Below are positions 7,801-13,256 of a stretch of 13,256 nt of DNA, piece after piece. Source of the stretch: an uncultured Alphaproteobacteria bacterium (lineage in GTDB: Bacteria; Pseudomonadota; Alphaproteobacteria; Caulobacterales; Parvularculaceae); contig CALAZI010000047.1 in NCBI GenBank assembly GCA_937895955.1, positions 1-13,256 on the forward strand, in the 5' to 3' direction. Position 1 is the stretch's first letter. Each line of letters opens with the position of its first letter. The notes under the pieces are model-generated. The model was not told the DNA's origin. It was given only the letters and a program-made list of their open reading frames with translations, and did no database searches. The translations under genes and the position numbers were made by a program.

Positions 7801-8385
7801 GCCGAAAAAATCGAGCCGGATCGGCTCTTCGGCGCCGGGCGGAAAGAGATCGACAAGCCCGCCGCGCACGGCGAACTCGCCCGCCTCGCGCACCGTCGAC
7901 GCGCGGGCGTAGCCGTTGGCGACGAGATAGGCGACAAGGCGATCCATCGACACCGTTTCGCCGGGCCGCGCCCGAAACGCGGAACTTTCAACGAGGCTTT
8001 TCGGCGGCGTTCTTTGCGTCGCCGCGTTGACGGTCGTCACGAGAATGAGCGGCGCGTCGCCGGCCCGCTTCGCCAGCACGGACAACGCCGCCATGCGCTG
8101 CGCGGACACGGCCGCCGATGGCGATACGCGGTCATAGGGAAGACAATCCCAGGCGGGATATTCAAGCCGCGCGATCTCCGGCGCGAAGAATTCAAGCGCG
8201 CTCGTCATGTCGGCCGCGCGCGCCGCGTCGCGCGCGACATAGACGACAAGCCCGCCGCGCTTTTTCGCCGCCTCGGCCACCGCCATCGCATCGGCGCCGT
8301 CCGGCGCGTCGTAGACCGGAAAGCTGGCGTCGGACGTCCAGCCTTCCTCGTTCGACATTTTCTGAACGCCGGAAACGAGCGTCAT
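4888..8385 (-). CDS. mfd: Transcription-repair coupling factor Mfd
   Basis: A DNA translocase that pushes RNA polymerase stalled at lesions off the template and recruits UvrA for nucleotide excision repair; cytoplasmic. It has 1165 residues, close to the 1148 of E. coli Mfd. In order: a UvrB-like N-terminal module (about 1-400); the RNA-polymerase-interacting domain (about 490-555, with GDLVVHVDHGVARYAG); RecG-like helicase lobes with Walker A GDVGFGKT (648-655), Walker B DEEQ (749-752), motif III TATPIPRT (775-782) and motif VI QLRGRVGR (about 918-925); and a C-terminal autoinhibitory domain with LNVRMGLYRRLG near 1037. I chose the ATG at 8385 because AAGGGA lies just upstream. A TTG at 8403 would add six residues but its reading covers that ribosome-binding site. 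It follows sdhE by 104 bases on the same strand and converges on the PopA-like gene with overlapping stops. Confidence 0.97.
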   Translation of the reverse strand: MTLVSGVQKMSNEEGWTSDASFPVYDAPDGADAMAVAEAAKKRGGLVVYVARDAARAADMTSALEFFAPEIARLEYPAWDCLPYDRVSPSAAVSAQRMAALSVLAKRAGDAPLILVTTVNAATQRTPPKSLVESSAFRARPGETVSMDRLVAYLVANGYARASTVREAGEFAVRGGLVDLFPPGAEEPIRLDFFGDSLESIRGFDPVTQLTTRQLAQVNLSAATEALMTEETIARFRAGFRAEFGAASDDPVYAAVSEGRKQAGMEHWLPLFYDGTSTFFDFAGRGLFILEHLADEAAADRFAAIDDYYKARAEDLAAPRPKNSEFAAPSYRPLKPAAMYLPEEEWRTSLDAVALRRLTPFSPPDDRRAFSFGAKVGRTFAAERAAEKVNVFDALREHIDELVKERRRVFIACWTEGSADRMRAVLDEHGIDDVAHFERWTDAVAARSGVSTVLLGLETGFVTANAAFISEQDILGDRLVRRGRRKRAENFLTEASSLLVGDLVVHVDHGVARYAGLKTLDIQGAPHDCLQLEYAGGDKLFLPVENIDLLSRFGSDDPNAPLDRLGGAGWQSRKARIKARVKMLAEQLIAIAAKREMKTTDSLSPPTGVYDEFCARFPYAETEDQENAIADVVEDLARGRPMDRLICGDVGFGKTEVALRAAFVVAMTGRQVAVIAPTTLLARQHLKNFTERFKGFPIRIGGLSRLISSADASKVKAGLADGTVDVVVGTHALLGKSVKFRDLGMVVVDEEQHFGVKHKERLKEFRADTHVLTLTATPIPRTLQLAMSGIRDLSLISTPPIDRLAVRTTVGPFDPVVTREMILREHYRGGQSFYVAPRIADLDGVAEFLTESVPEVRYKIAHGQMAGGELEDIMNAFYDGKFDVLISTTIVESGLDIPTANTLIVHHADRFGLAQLYQLRGRVGRSKLRAYAYLTTSPRKSLTPAAERRLKVMQSLDTLGAGFTLASHDLDIRGAGNLLGEEQSGQVKEVGVELYQHMLEEAVAELREGDAPSDDQWSPQINIGTSVLIPEDYVEDLNVRMGLYRRLGDLREEADIQAFAAELVDRFGRLPREVEHLLQIVQIKEQCRRAGVGKIDAGPKGAVVAFRNDQFANPAGLVKFISESHFEVKLRPDQKLVFQQNWPDEKARLAGCKKVLSLLAEIAAA

Positions 8386-8405
8386 GAAATCCCTTTTCCC
8401 CAATA

Positions 8406-8432
8406 GTCAAATGCGCGGCCGCCGGATTTGAC
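8406..8432. repeat. Inverted repeat upstream of mfd (possible operator or RNA hairpin)
   Basis: GTCAAAT (8406-8412) and ATTTGAC (8426-8432) are perfect inverted copies around a 13-base GC-rich centre containing the palindrome GCGGCCGC. The repeat lies 21-47 bases before the mfd start codon. Its AT-rich arms stand out from the GC-rich surroundings. It could be a protein-binding site, a leader hairpin, or chance; TTGAC in one arm also resembles a -35 element, but no fitting -10 follows on either strand. Confidence 0.35.
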
Positions 8433-8450
8433 GGTCGCGTTCACAGGAAG

Positions 8451-8473
8451 GCGCGAGAGCTAGCCGCTCGCGC
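8451..8473 (-). terminator. GC-rich hairpin after sdhE (possible weak terminator or attenuator)
   Basis: GCGCGAG (8451-8457) pairs with CTCGCGC (8467-8473) around a nine-base loop, starting 17 bases past the sdhE stop in the direction of transcription. There is no proper T-run after it, so intrinsic termination is doubtful. It may protect the sdhE transcript or partly separate it from mfd. Confidence 0.3.
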
Positions 8474-8489
8474 GGGCGTTCGCAAGCCT

Positions 8490-8771
8490 TCAGCTTTCCC
8501 GGATTTTCGCCGCCGCGTCGAACGCCCGCATGCGTTTGATAAGGGGCTGGCTGATCTCGTCCGGCGCCGGCCGGTCGCCGGCGATCCAGGCGTAAAGATC
8601 ATGATCATTGCAGGCGAGAATCGCCTCGAATGCGTCAAGCTCGGCCTCGGACATGTCAGGGAGGGCTTCATCGGCGAAACCGCCGATCAAGATGTCCGCT
8701 TCTTTAAAGCCGCGATAACGGGCGCAGTGGCGCAGCCTCTTGCGGCGGATCTCGGTCTGTTCATCGGCCAT
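8490..8771 (-). CDS. sdhE: Succinate dehydrogenase flavinylation factor SdhE (DUF339/Sdh5 family)
   Basis: A small soluble assembly factor, 93 residues, that promotes covalent attachment of FAD to the SdhA subunit of succinate dehydrogenase (and to fumarate reductase in some bacteria). It begins with a basic helix (EIRRKRLRHCARYRG) and carries the family motif RGxxE as R20-G-F-K-E24, whose conserved residues contact the flavoprotein subunit. Later conserved segments include the acidic FEAILACNDHDLYAWI stretch near 48-63. The length is typical. The start ATG at 8771 has GAGGA about seven to eleven bases upstream. It is divergent from recG, with 73 bases between the start codons, and lies upstream of mfd, a neighbourhood common in alphaproteobacteria. 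Confidence 0.93.
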   Translation of the reverse strand: MADEQTEIRRKRLRHCARYRGFKEADILIGGFADEALPDMSEAELDAFEAILACNDHDLYAWIAGDRPAPDEISQPLIKRMRAFDAAAKIRES

Positions 8772-8793
8772 CGGCGATCCTCTGTCGACGGCT

Positions 8794-8822
8794 TAGACAA
8801 AAGGGAAAAACCGCCGGATAAT
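8794..8822 (+). promoter_or_regulatory. Sigma-70-type promoter for recG
   Basis: TAGACA (8794-8799) and GATAAT (8817-8822) are close to the -35 and -10 consensus and are separated by exactly 17 bases. Transcription would start near 8829, leaving a leader of about 16 bases before the recG ATG at 8845. The A-rich stretch inside the spacer is unusual for this GC-rich window. The sdhE promoter must share the same 73 bases. A TTGACG lies on the minus strand (complement of 8828-8833), but the hexamer at the right distance is a poor -10. Confidence 0.55.
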
Positions 8823-8844
8823 CAAGCCGTCAACCGGATCATCA

Positions 8845-10926
8845 ATGCGCCCTGCTGTTCTCAATCCGCTTTTCGCCGACGTCACCGCGCTGAAAGGCGT
8901 CGGGCCGAGACTGGCGGCGCTCGTCCAGAAGGCGGCGGGCCCGCGCGTCGTCGACGTCCTCTTCACGCGCCCGCACGGGCTGATCGATCGCAGCCGAAGG
9001 CCGAAAATCGCCGAAGCGGAAATCGGCTCGATCGCGACGATGGAAGTCACCGTCGACAAGCATCATCCGGCGCCCGTAAAGCGCGCGCCCTACAAGGTCA
9101 TCTGTTCGGACGAGACGGGCTTCATCACGCTCGTTTTCTTTCACGCGCGCGCCGACTATCTCATCAAGGCGCTGCCGGAAGGATCAAAACGCATCATCTC
9201 CGGCCGGGTGGAAGATTACGGCGGCGCGCGGCAGATGACGCATCCCGACCACATCGTCGACCCGGCGATCGCGGGCGGCCTGCCCTTATTCGAGCCTGTC
9301 TATCCGCTGACGGCGGGTCTTCCCGCTTCCGTCATGCGCAAGGCGGCGCAAGGCGCAGTCGAACGTTTGCCCAATCTCCCTGAATGGCAGGACGCGGCGT
9401 GGCTGGCTAAGAACAAGTTCCCCGCTTTCGGCGACGCGCTGCGCCGCCTGCATGCGCCGCAATCGCCGGCGGATTTATCGCCTTCGGCGCCGGCGCTCCT
9501 TCGCCTCGCCTATGACGAACTTTTGTCGAACCAGCTAGCGCTCGCTTTGATCCGCAAGGCGCGCAAGAAAGCGGCGGGCCGTCCCTTCAGCGCGAAAGGC
9601 GCGTTGAAAACAAAAGCGGTCGCCGCCCTCCCGTTCAAATTGACGCGCGCGCAAGAAACGGCGCTGAAGGAAGTCGAGGCCGATCTCGCGTCAGCGGACC
9701 GAATGGTGCGCCTCGTTCAGGGCGATGTCGGCTCCGGCAAGACGGTCGTCGCCTTTCTGTCGGCATGCGCCGTGATCGAAGCGGGCGCGCAAACCGCGTT
9801 CCTCGCGCCGACGGAAATTCTCGCGCGCCAGCATCTCGAAACGCTGGCGCCGATTGCGGAAAAGGCGGGCGTTGCGATCGACATTCTCACCGGCCGCGAC
9901 AAGGGCGCGGCGCGCGCTGAAAAGCTTGCGCGCCTCAAGGCGGGAGAAATCAACCTCCTCATCGGCACCCACGCGCTCATTCAGGACGATGTCGCCTTCA
10001 ACGATCTCGGCCTCGTCATCATCGATGAACAGCACCGCTTCGGCGTCCAGCAACGCGCGACGCTCTCCGCAAAGGGATGGCGCGCCGACCTTCTCGTCAT
10101 GACGGCGACGCCGATCCCGCGAACGCTGGCCTTGACCGCCTATGGCGACATGGACGCCACGTCGATCCGCGAAAAGCCGCCGGGGCGCAAGCCTGTCGAC
10201 ACCCGCGCCGTTCCGATTGAACGGATTGACGACGTGATCGGCGCCGTCTCGCGCGTCATCAAACGCGGCGATCAGGTCTATTGGGTCTGCCCGCTGGTCG
10301 AAGAATCCGAGCTGCTGGAGCTGACGGCGGCGGAAGAACGCTTTCGCCATCTCCATTCGCTCTTCGGCGACAGGGTCGGCCTCGTTCACGGCAAGATGCC
10401 GGCCGCGGAAAAAGACGCCGTCATGGAGCGTTTTCACAAAGGCGCCTTGTCGCTTCTCATCGCGACGACCGTCATTGAGGTCGGCGTCAACGCGCCGAAC
10501 GCCGTCGTCATGGTGATCGAACACGCCGAACGTTTCGGTCTCGCCCAGCTTCATCAATTGCGCGGGCGCGTCGGGCGCGGCGACAAACCGGCGTCGTGCC
10601 TTCTCCTGTACAAAGGACCGCTTGGCGAGACGGCGACGGCGCGGCTTAAAATCCTGCGCGAAACGGAGGACGGTTTTCGGATCGCCGAAGAGGATTTGCG
10701 CCTGCGCGGCGCCGGCGATTTTCTGGGCGCCGCCCAATCAGGCTTTCCTCGCCTTCTCTTCGCCGATTACGCAACGCATGGCGACTTGCTGCTCGCCGCG
10801 CGCGACGACGCCGCGCTCATCGTCGACAAGGACCCGGATTTGAGAACCCCGCGCGGCGCGGCGCTTCGAACGCTGCTTTATCTCTTCAGCCGCGACAGCG
10901 CGATCAAGCTGCTGCGCGCCGGATAA
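8845..10926 (+). CDS. recG: ATP-dependent DNA helicase RecG
   Basis: A branched-DNA translocase that regresses stalled replication forks and remodels Holliday junctions and D-loops; cytoplasmic. It has 693 residues, the usual length. An N-terminal wedge/OB-fold region (about 1-160) contains the helix-hairpin-like start LKGVGPRLAAL (16-26). The helicase lobes follow, with motif Q region near 265-270, Walker A GDVGSGKT (293-300), Walker B DEQH (394-397), motif III TATPIPRT (420-427) and motif VI QLRGRVGR (571-578). The C-terminal TRG-type region includes LRLRGAGDFLG near 618. The ATG at 8845 gives a start like that of other alphaproteobacterial RecG proteins (MRPAVLNPLF) although the ribosome-binding site is poor. 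It ends 3 bases before the convergent DUF502 gene. Confidence 0.97.
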   Translation: MRPAVLNPLFADVTALKGVGPRLAALVQKAAGPRVVDVLFTRPHGLIDRSRRPKIAEAEIGSIATMEVTVDKHHPAPVKRAPYKVICSDETGFITLVFFHARADYLIKALPEGSKRIISGRVEDYGGARQMTHPDHIVDPAIAGGLPLFEPVYPLTAGLPASVMRKAAQGAVERLPNLPEWQDAAWLAKNKFPAFGDALRRLHAPQSPADLSPSAPALLRLAYDELLSNQLALALIRKARKKAAGRPFSAKGALKTKAVAALPFKLTRAQETALKEVEADLASADRMVRLVQGDVGSGKTVVAFLSACAVIEAGAQTAFLAPTEILARQHLETLAPIAEKAGVAIDILTGRDKGAARAEKLARLKAGEINLLIGTHALIQDDVAFNDLGLVIIDEQHRFGVQQRATLSAKGWRADLLVMTATPIPRTLALTAYGDMDATSIREKPPGRKPVDTRAVPIERIDDVIGAVSRVIKRGDQVYWVCPLVEESELLELTAAEERFRHLHSLFGDRVGLVHGKMPAAEKDAVMERFHKGALSLLIATTVIEVGVNAPNAVVMVIEHAERFGLAQLHQLRGRVGRGDKPASCLLLYKGPLGETATARLKILRETEDGFRIAEEDLRLRGAGDFLGAAQSGFPRLLFADYATHGDLLLAARDDAALIVDKDPDLRTPRGAALRTLLYLFSRDSAIKLLRAG

Positions 10927-10929
10927 GCG

Positions 10930-11748
10930 TCAAGCCTCAGTCCGGCGGCCCGCCAGACGCGACAGCAGGCTGCGCCGTTCATTCGCGGCTTCCTCAGCCA
11001 TTTTTTCAAGCTTCTTCACCGCGTCATCCGGACCCGCGAATTCCGGCACGACAAGCCCCATCGAAAAGACGAGTTTGGCGGCGTCCTCGATCGACATCGA
11101 CAGCGGCGTCAGATCCGCGCGCGGCAGATAGATTAAAAAACCCGATGTCGGGTTCGGCACGGTCGGGATGAAGACGCTCACATAGGGGTCCTTGCCGCCG
11201 GTCAGGCGATAGTCGATTTCGCCGGCGCTCTCGCCGACGACGAAGGCGATCGCCCACAAGCCCTTGCGCGGATATTCGATCAGGCCGACTTCCTTAAAGG
11301 AGCGCGCCGATTTCTGCAGCGCGGTTTCAAAGACGTTCTTGAAAAAGCGATGCAGGTTCCGGACGACGGGCATCGAGTCGAGAATCTTCTCGCCCGTGCG
11401 GATCAGCGTCTGGCCGACAAAATTCTTGGCGAAGGCGCCAAGCACGACAAGGCCGGCGATCGCGACGATGACGCCGAATCCCGGGATCGCCCGCGTGATC
11501 GTTTCGATATTGCTGTCGCCCGCCGGGAGAATGTTGCGCACGAAGAGGTCGAGCTTGCGCATGGGCCCGGTGACGAACCAATAAATGATCCATGCGGTGA
11601 TCGCGAGCGGCGCGGCGACGACGACGCCGGCGATAAAACTTGTCCTGAGCCCCGACAAAAGCGTCGACTTGCGCGGCCTGATCAGCGGCGTTTCAAGCGC
11701 CGGCCTCTCCTGCGCCGGCTCGCCCGGTTTTTCACTCTCATCGCTCAT
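10930..11748 (-). CDS. DUF502 family inner-membrane protein
   Basis: A 272-residue membrane protein of the DUF502 family, whose biochemical role is not established. A polar, proline-rich N-terminal tail (1-30) is followed by two membrane segments at about 37-60 and 92-112. The conserved C-terminal domain contains VFIPTVPNPTSGFLIYLP (192-209) and LSMSIEDAAKLVFSMG (216-231), the hallmark segments of the family. The C-terminus is charged and probably cytoplasmic. The start ATG at 11748 has only a weak purine-rich stretch (GAAAG) upstream. It is convergent with recG, the neighbour often seen for this family in alphaproteobacteria, and divergent from the DUF3089 gene. I infer no function beyond envelope association. 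Confidence 0.92.
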   Translation of the reverse strand: MSDESEKPGEPAQERPALETPLIRPRKSTLLSGLRTSFIAGVVVAAPLAITAWIIYWFVTGPMRKLDLFVRNILPAGDSNIETITRAIPGFGVIVAIAGLVVLGAFAKNFVGQTLIRTGEKILDSMPVVRNLHRFFKNVFETALQKSARSFKEVGLIEYPRKGLWAIAFVVGESAGEIDYRLTGGKDPYVSVFIPTVPNPTSGFLIYLPRADLTPLSMSIEDAAKLVFSMGLVVPEFAGPDDAVKKLEKMAEEAANERRSLLSRLAGRRTEA

Positions 11749-11902
11749 ACGCGGCTTTCACGCTTGAAGAAGGAACGATCTTCGCCCCATCGCCTTACCA
11801 AAGCTTTCAACGCCGGAGCAATCGACGAATTCTCATCCTTGCCGTTTATCAATGGGTTGTGACCCTTTATGGTCGCCATTCCGACGTCAGGGCGGCGAGT
11901 TG
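11749..11902. other. Divergent intergenic region between the DUF502 and DUF3089 genes
   Basis: These 154 bases must hold promoters in both directions and are more AT-rich than the flanks. I cannot find a pair of -35/-10 hexamers with convincing spacing on either strand. A short imperfect inverted repeat, GAAGA (11766-11770) with TCTTC (11779-11783), lies just upstream of DUF502. A further in-frame ATG for the DUF3089 gene lies at 11852 but has no ribosome-binding site. Confidence 0.5.
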
Positions 11903-13087
11903 ATGGCTATATTGACATGGAAACGGGCGGGCTATGGCGCAATAGGGCTGTTCGGCCTTGTTCTGATCGCCTCGATTATCGTCTTCCAGGACGGGATCGT
12001 CCGCTTCTTCGCCACCCCGCGAGCGCCTTTCCAGACCGTGACGCCGCCGCCGCAGCCCGAATACGCCGCGCGCGGCGCCTGGCTTTTATGGCCTGACGGA
12101 CCCGGCCGTCGCGAGGCGGACGCCTTTTACGTCCACTCGACGACCTATTATCGCCGCCGATCGTGGAACGCGCCGATCAATGATGAGGACGCCGAGCGCG
12201 TCCGGCGCATGATCGCCGCGCCGAATGAGGCGGGACCGTTCAACGCCGTCGCGAACATGTACGGTCCCCGCTATCGCGAAGCGACGCTGTTTTCCCTCTT
12301 CACGCATAAATATGACGGCATCGCCGCGCGCCGCCTCGCCTATGCCGACGTCAGCCGCGCGTTCAAATCCTTCCTGAACGAACGCGACCGCAACAGCCCG
12401 ATCGTTCTGGTCGGTTACGGCCAGGGCGGCCTTCATGTTCTTGGGCTGTTGCGGGAGTATTTTCAGGGCGAATTCAACCCTCTCCGCCGCCATCTTGTCG
12501 CCGCCTATGTGATCGGCGCATCGACGCCGGCGGAATTTCTGGCGACGATCAATCCGCCGCTTCCGGTCTGCGATGCGCCGGACGACGTGCGCTGCCTCAT
12601 TTCCTATGTCGATTACGAGCCGCGTTTCGATGAAGAAATGGAGCGGGTGCGCGCAAGATCGCTCGCCTGGGACGACGGCGCGGCGCTGATATCGTTCAAA
12701 AGCGCCGACATCGTCTGCGTCAATCCGTTAAGCTGGCGGCGCAATGCCGACTACGCGCCGGCGGACGACAATGTCGGGGCCGCCTCGGCGACCGGCATCG
12801 CCTACGGCGCCATGCCGCCGCCGATCGCGCGCGCGGTCGGCGCGCGCTGCGACAGGGGAATTCTCGTCGTCGACACGCCAAGACGCGGCATTTTGCGGCG
12901 GGGCGACTGGTTCGGCGACAAATGGAAGGCGCAGCCGTTTAACCTTTTTTATTACGATCTTGCTGAAAACGCGGCGTTGCGCCTCGCCGCCCTGAAAGAG
13001 CGGCTCAAGGTCGAACCGGAACCGCTTGAACCGATCGGCGAAACAATCGATCTCGAGGCGAGCCCGGTGAACAAGGTTCCGAATTGA
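11903..13087 (+). CDS. DUF3089 alpha/beta-hydrolase-like protein, apparently lacking its catalytic serine
   Basis: A 394-residue protein with an N-terminal membrane anchor (about residues 10-33) and an extracytoplasmic domain. Family landmarks of DUF3089 are visible: YVHSTTY (about 76-82), WNAP (88-91), YREA near 124, AYADVSRAF (147-155), AAYVIGA (201-207), VNPLSW (273-278) and FNLFYYDLAENA near 346-357. The nucleophile elbow reads G171-Y-G173-Q-G175, so the serine expected in GHSQG is glycine. The histidine I expect five residues before the NLF segment is also absent (Lys). It may be a pseudo-enzyme, or use other residues. I chose the ATG at 11903 because the frame then begins directly before the membrane segment with a GGCGAG stretch upstream. 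The alternative at 11852 adds 17 residues without a ribosome-binding site. galU follows 14 bases after its stop, suggesting one operon. Confidence 0.82.
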   Translation: MAILTWKRAGYGAIGLFGLVLIASIIVFQDGIVRFFATPRAPFQTVTPPPQPEYAARGAWLLWPDGPGRREADAFYVHSTTYYRRRSWNAPINDEDAERVRRMIAAPNEAGPFNAVANMYGPRYREATLFSLFTHKYDGIAARRLAYADVSRAFKSFLNERDRNSPIVLVGYGQGGLHVLGLLREYFQGEFNPLRRHLVAAYVIGASTPAEFLATINPPLPVCDAPDDVRCLISYVDYEPRFDEEMERVRARSLAWDDGAALISFKSADIVCVNPLSWRRNADYAPADDNVGAASATGIAYGAMPPPIARAVGARCDRGILVVDTPRRGILRRGDWFGDKWKAQPFNLFYYDLAENAALRLAALKERLKVEPEPLEPIGETIDLEASPVNKVPN

Positions 13088-13101
13088 GAGAGCGAAAGAT
13101 C

Positions 13102-13256
13102 ATGCCGAAGCCAGTCAAGAAAGTCGTCATCCCTGTCGCCGGTCTCGGCACGCGGGTCCTGCCGGCGACGAAGTCGATCCCGAAAGAGCTGCTGCCGGTC
13201 GTCGACCGCCCGCTCATCGACTATGTCGTCGCCGAGGCGCGCGACGCCGGGATTGA
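13102..13256 (+). CDS. galU: UTP-glucose-1-phosphate uridylyltransferase GalU (N-terminal part, cut by the right edge)
   Basis: The first 51 codons are present; the rest lies beyond the window. The enzyme makes UDP-glucose from UTP and glucose-1-phosphate for polysaccharide and envelope glycan synthesis in the cytoplasm. The nucleotidyltransferase signature is clear: VVIPVAGLGTRVLPATKS (8-25) followed by PKELLPVVDRPLIDYVV (27-43), which is the GalU version of the GxGTRxLPxTK...PKE motif. The ATG at 13102 is preceded by a purine-rich stretch (GAGAGAGCGAAAG), and the spacing of 14 bases from the DUF3089 stop suggests cotranscription. A related nucleotidyltransferase such as RfbA is unlikely because of the ATKSIPKE sequence. 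Confidence 0.92.
   Translation, partial: MPKPVKKVVIPVAGLGTRVLPATKSIPKELLPVVDRPLIDYVVAEARDAGI

Noticed and set aside
8386..8403. TTG at 8403 as the mfd start
   Set aside because: The ATG at 8385 has a well-spaced AAGGGA, which the longer reading would place inside the coding region; the extra six residues are not expected.
7510..8406. Plus-strand open frame of 298 codons opposite the mfd N-terminus
   Set aside because: It is an Arg-rich shadow of the UvrB-like module; no ribosome-binding site or motif supports it.
8828..8833. TTGACG on the minus strand as a -35 for sdhE
   Set aside because: With 17-base spacing the -10 would be TTTTTC, which is too poor to annotate as a promoter by itself.
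9691..10737. Minus-strand open frame of 348 codons opposite recG
   Set aside because: It is the complement of the RecG helicase lobes; high GC content leaves long stop-free antisense frames throughout this window.
1..13256. CRISPR arrays, tRNA or rRNA genes, insertion sequences, toxin-antitoxin or defence genes
   Set aside because: I looked for direct repeats, cloverleaf ends, transposase motifs and small paired genes and saw none; every gene is chromosomal core or envelope-related in character.

Overview
The window is a stretch of high-GC bacterial chromosome that reads as an alphaproteobacterium. The gene set mfd, sdhE, recG and a DUF502 membrane protein is a neighbourhood I associate with that class. 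A receiver-receiver-degenerate-GGDEF protein resembling PopA points, less firmly, towards the Caulobacterales or relatives (Caulobacteraceae, Hyphomonadaceae, Maricaulaceae, perhaps Parvularculaceae). Coding density is very high: no gene-free stretch is longer than about 160 bases. I see no tRNA, rRNA, insertion sequence, phage gene or CRISPR array.

Layout, left to right. (1) On the minus strand, a membrane protein of unknown function runs off the left edge (1-818), with a histidine-phosphatase gene upstream of it (900-1625). (2) On the plus strand are a TPR-VanY fusion, predicted to be an exported peptidoglycan carboxypeptidase (1782-3539), and the PopA-like c-di-GMP receptor candidate (3584-4891). 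(3) On the minus strand are mfd (4888-8385) and, upstream of it, sdhE (8490-8771). (4) On the plus strand is recG (8845-10926), divergent from sdhE. (5) On the minus strand is the DUF502 membrane protein (10930-11748), convergent with recG. (6) On the plus strand are a DUF3089 alpha/beta-hydrolase-like protein (11903-13087) and, 14 bases further on, the first 51 codons of galU (13102 to the right edge).

How the genes fit together. Mfd (transcription-coupled repair) and RecG (replication-fork and recombination remodelling) are related superfamily-2 translocases on either side of sdhE, the small flavinylation factor for succinate dehydrogenase. The VanY fusion, DUF502, DUF3089 and GalU genes concern the envelope, its precursors, or unknown membrane roles. 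Transcription switches between divergent and convergent pairs. Both convergent junctions are extremely tight: the stop codons of the PopA-like gene and mfd overlap, and recG and DUF502 are 3 bases apart, so neither junction has room for an intergenic terminator.

The most interesting items are two apparent pseudo-enzymes. One is a GGDEF protein whose catalytic motif is lost while all three primary inhibitory-site residues are kept. The other is a DUF3089 protein in which the nucleophile serine of the G-x-S-x-G elbow is glycine. I found no clear, wholly new multi-gene system; most of the window is conserved housekeeping DNA with these modified proteins embedded in it.
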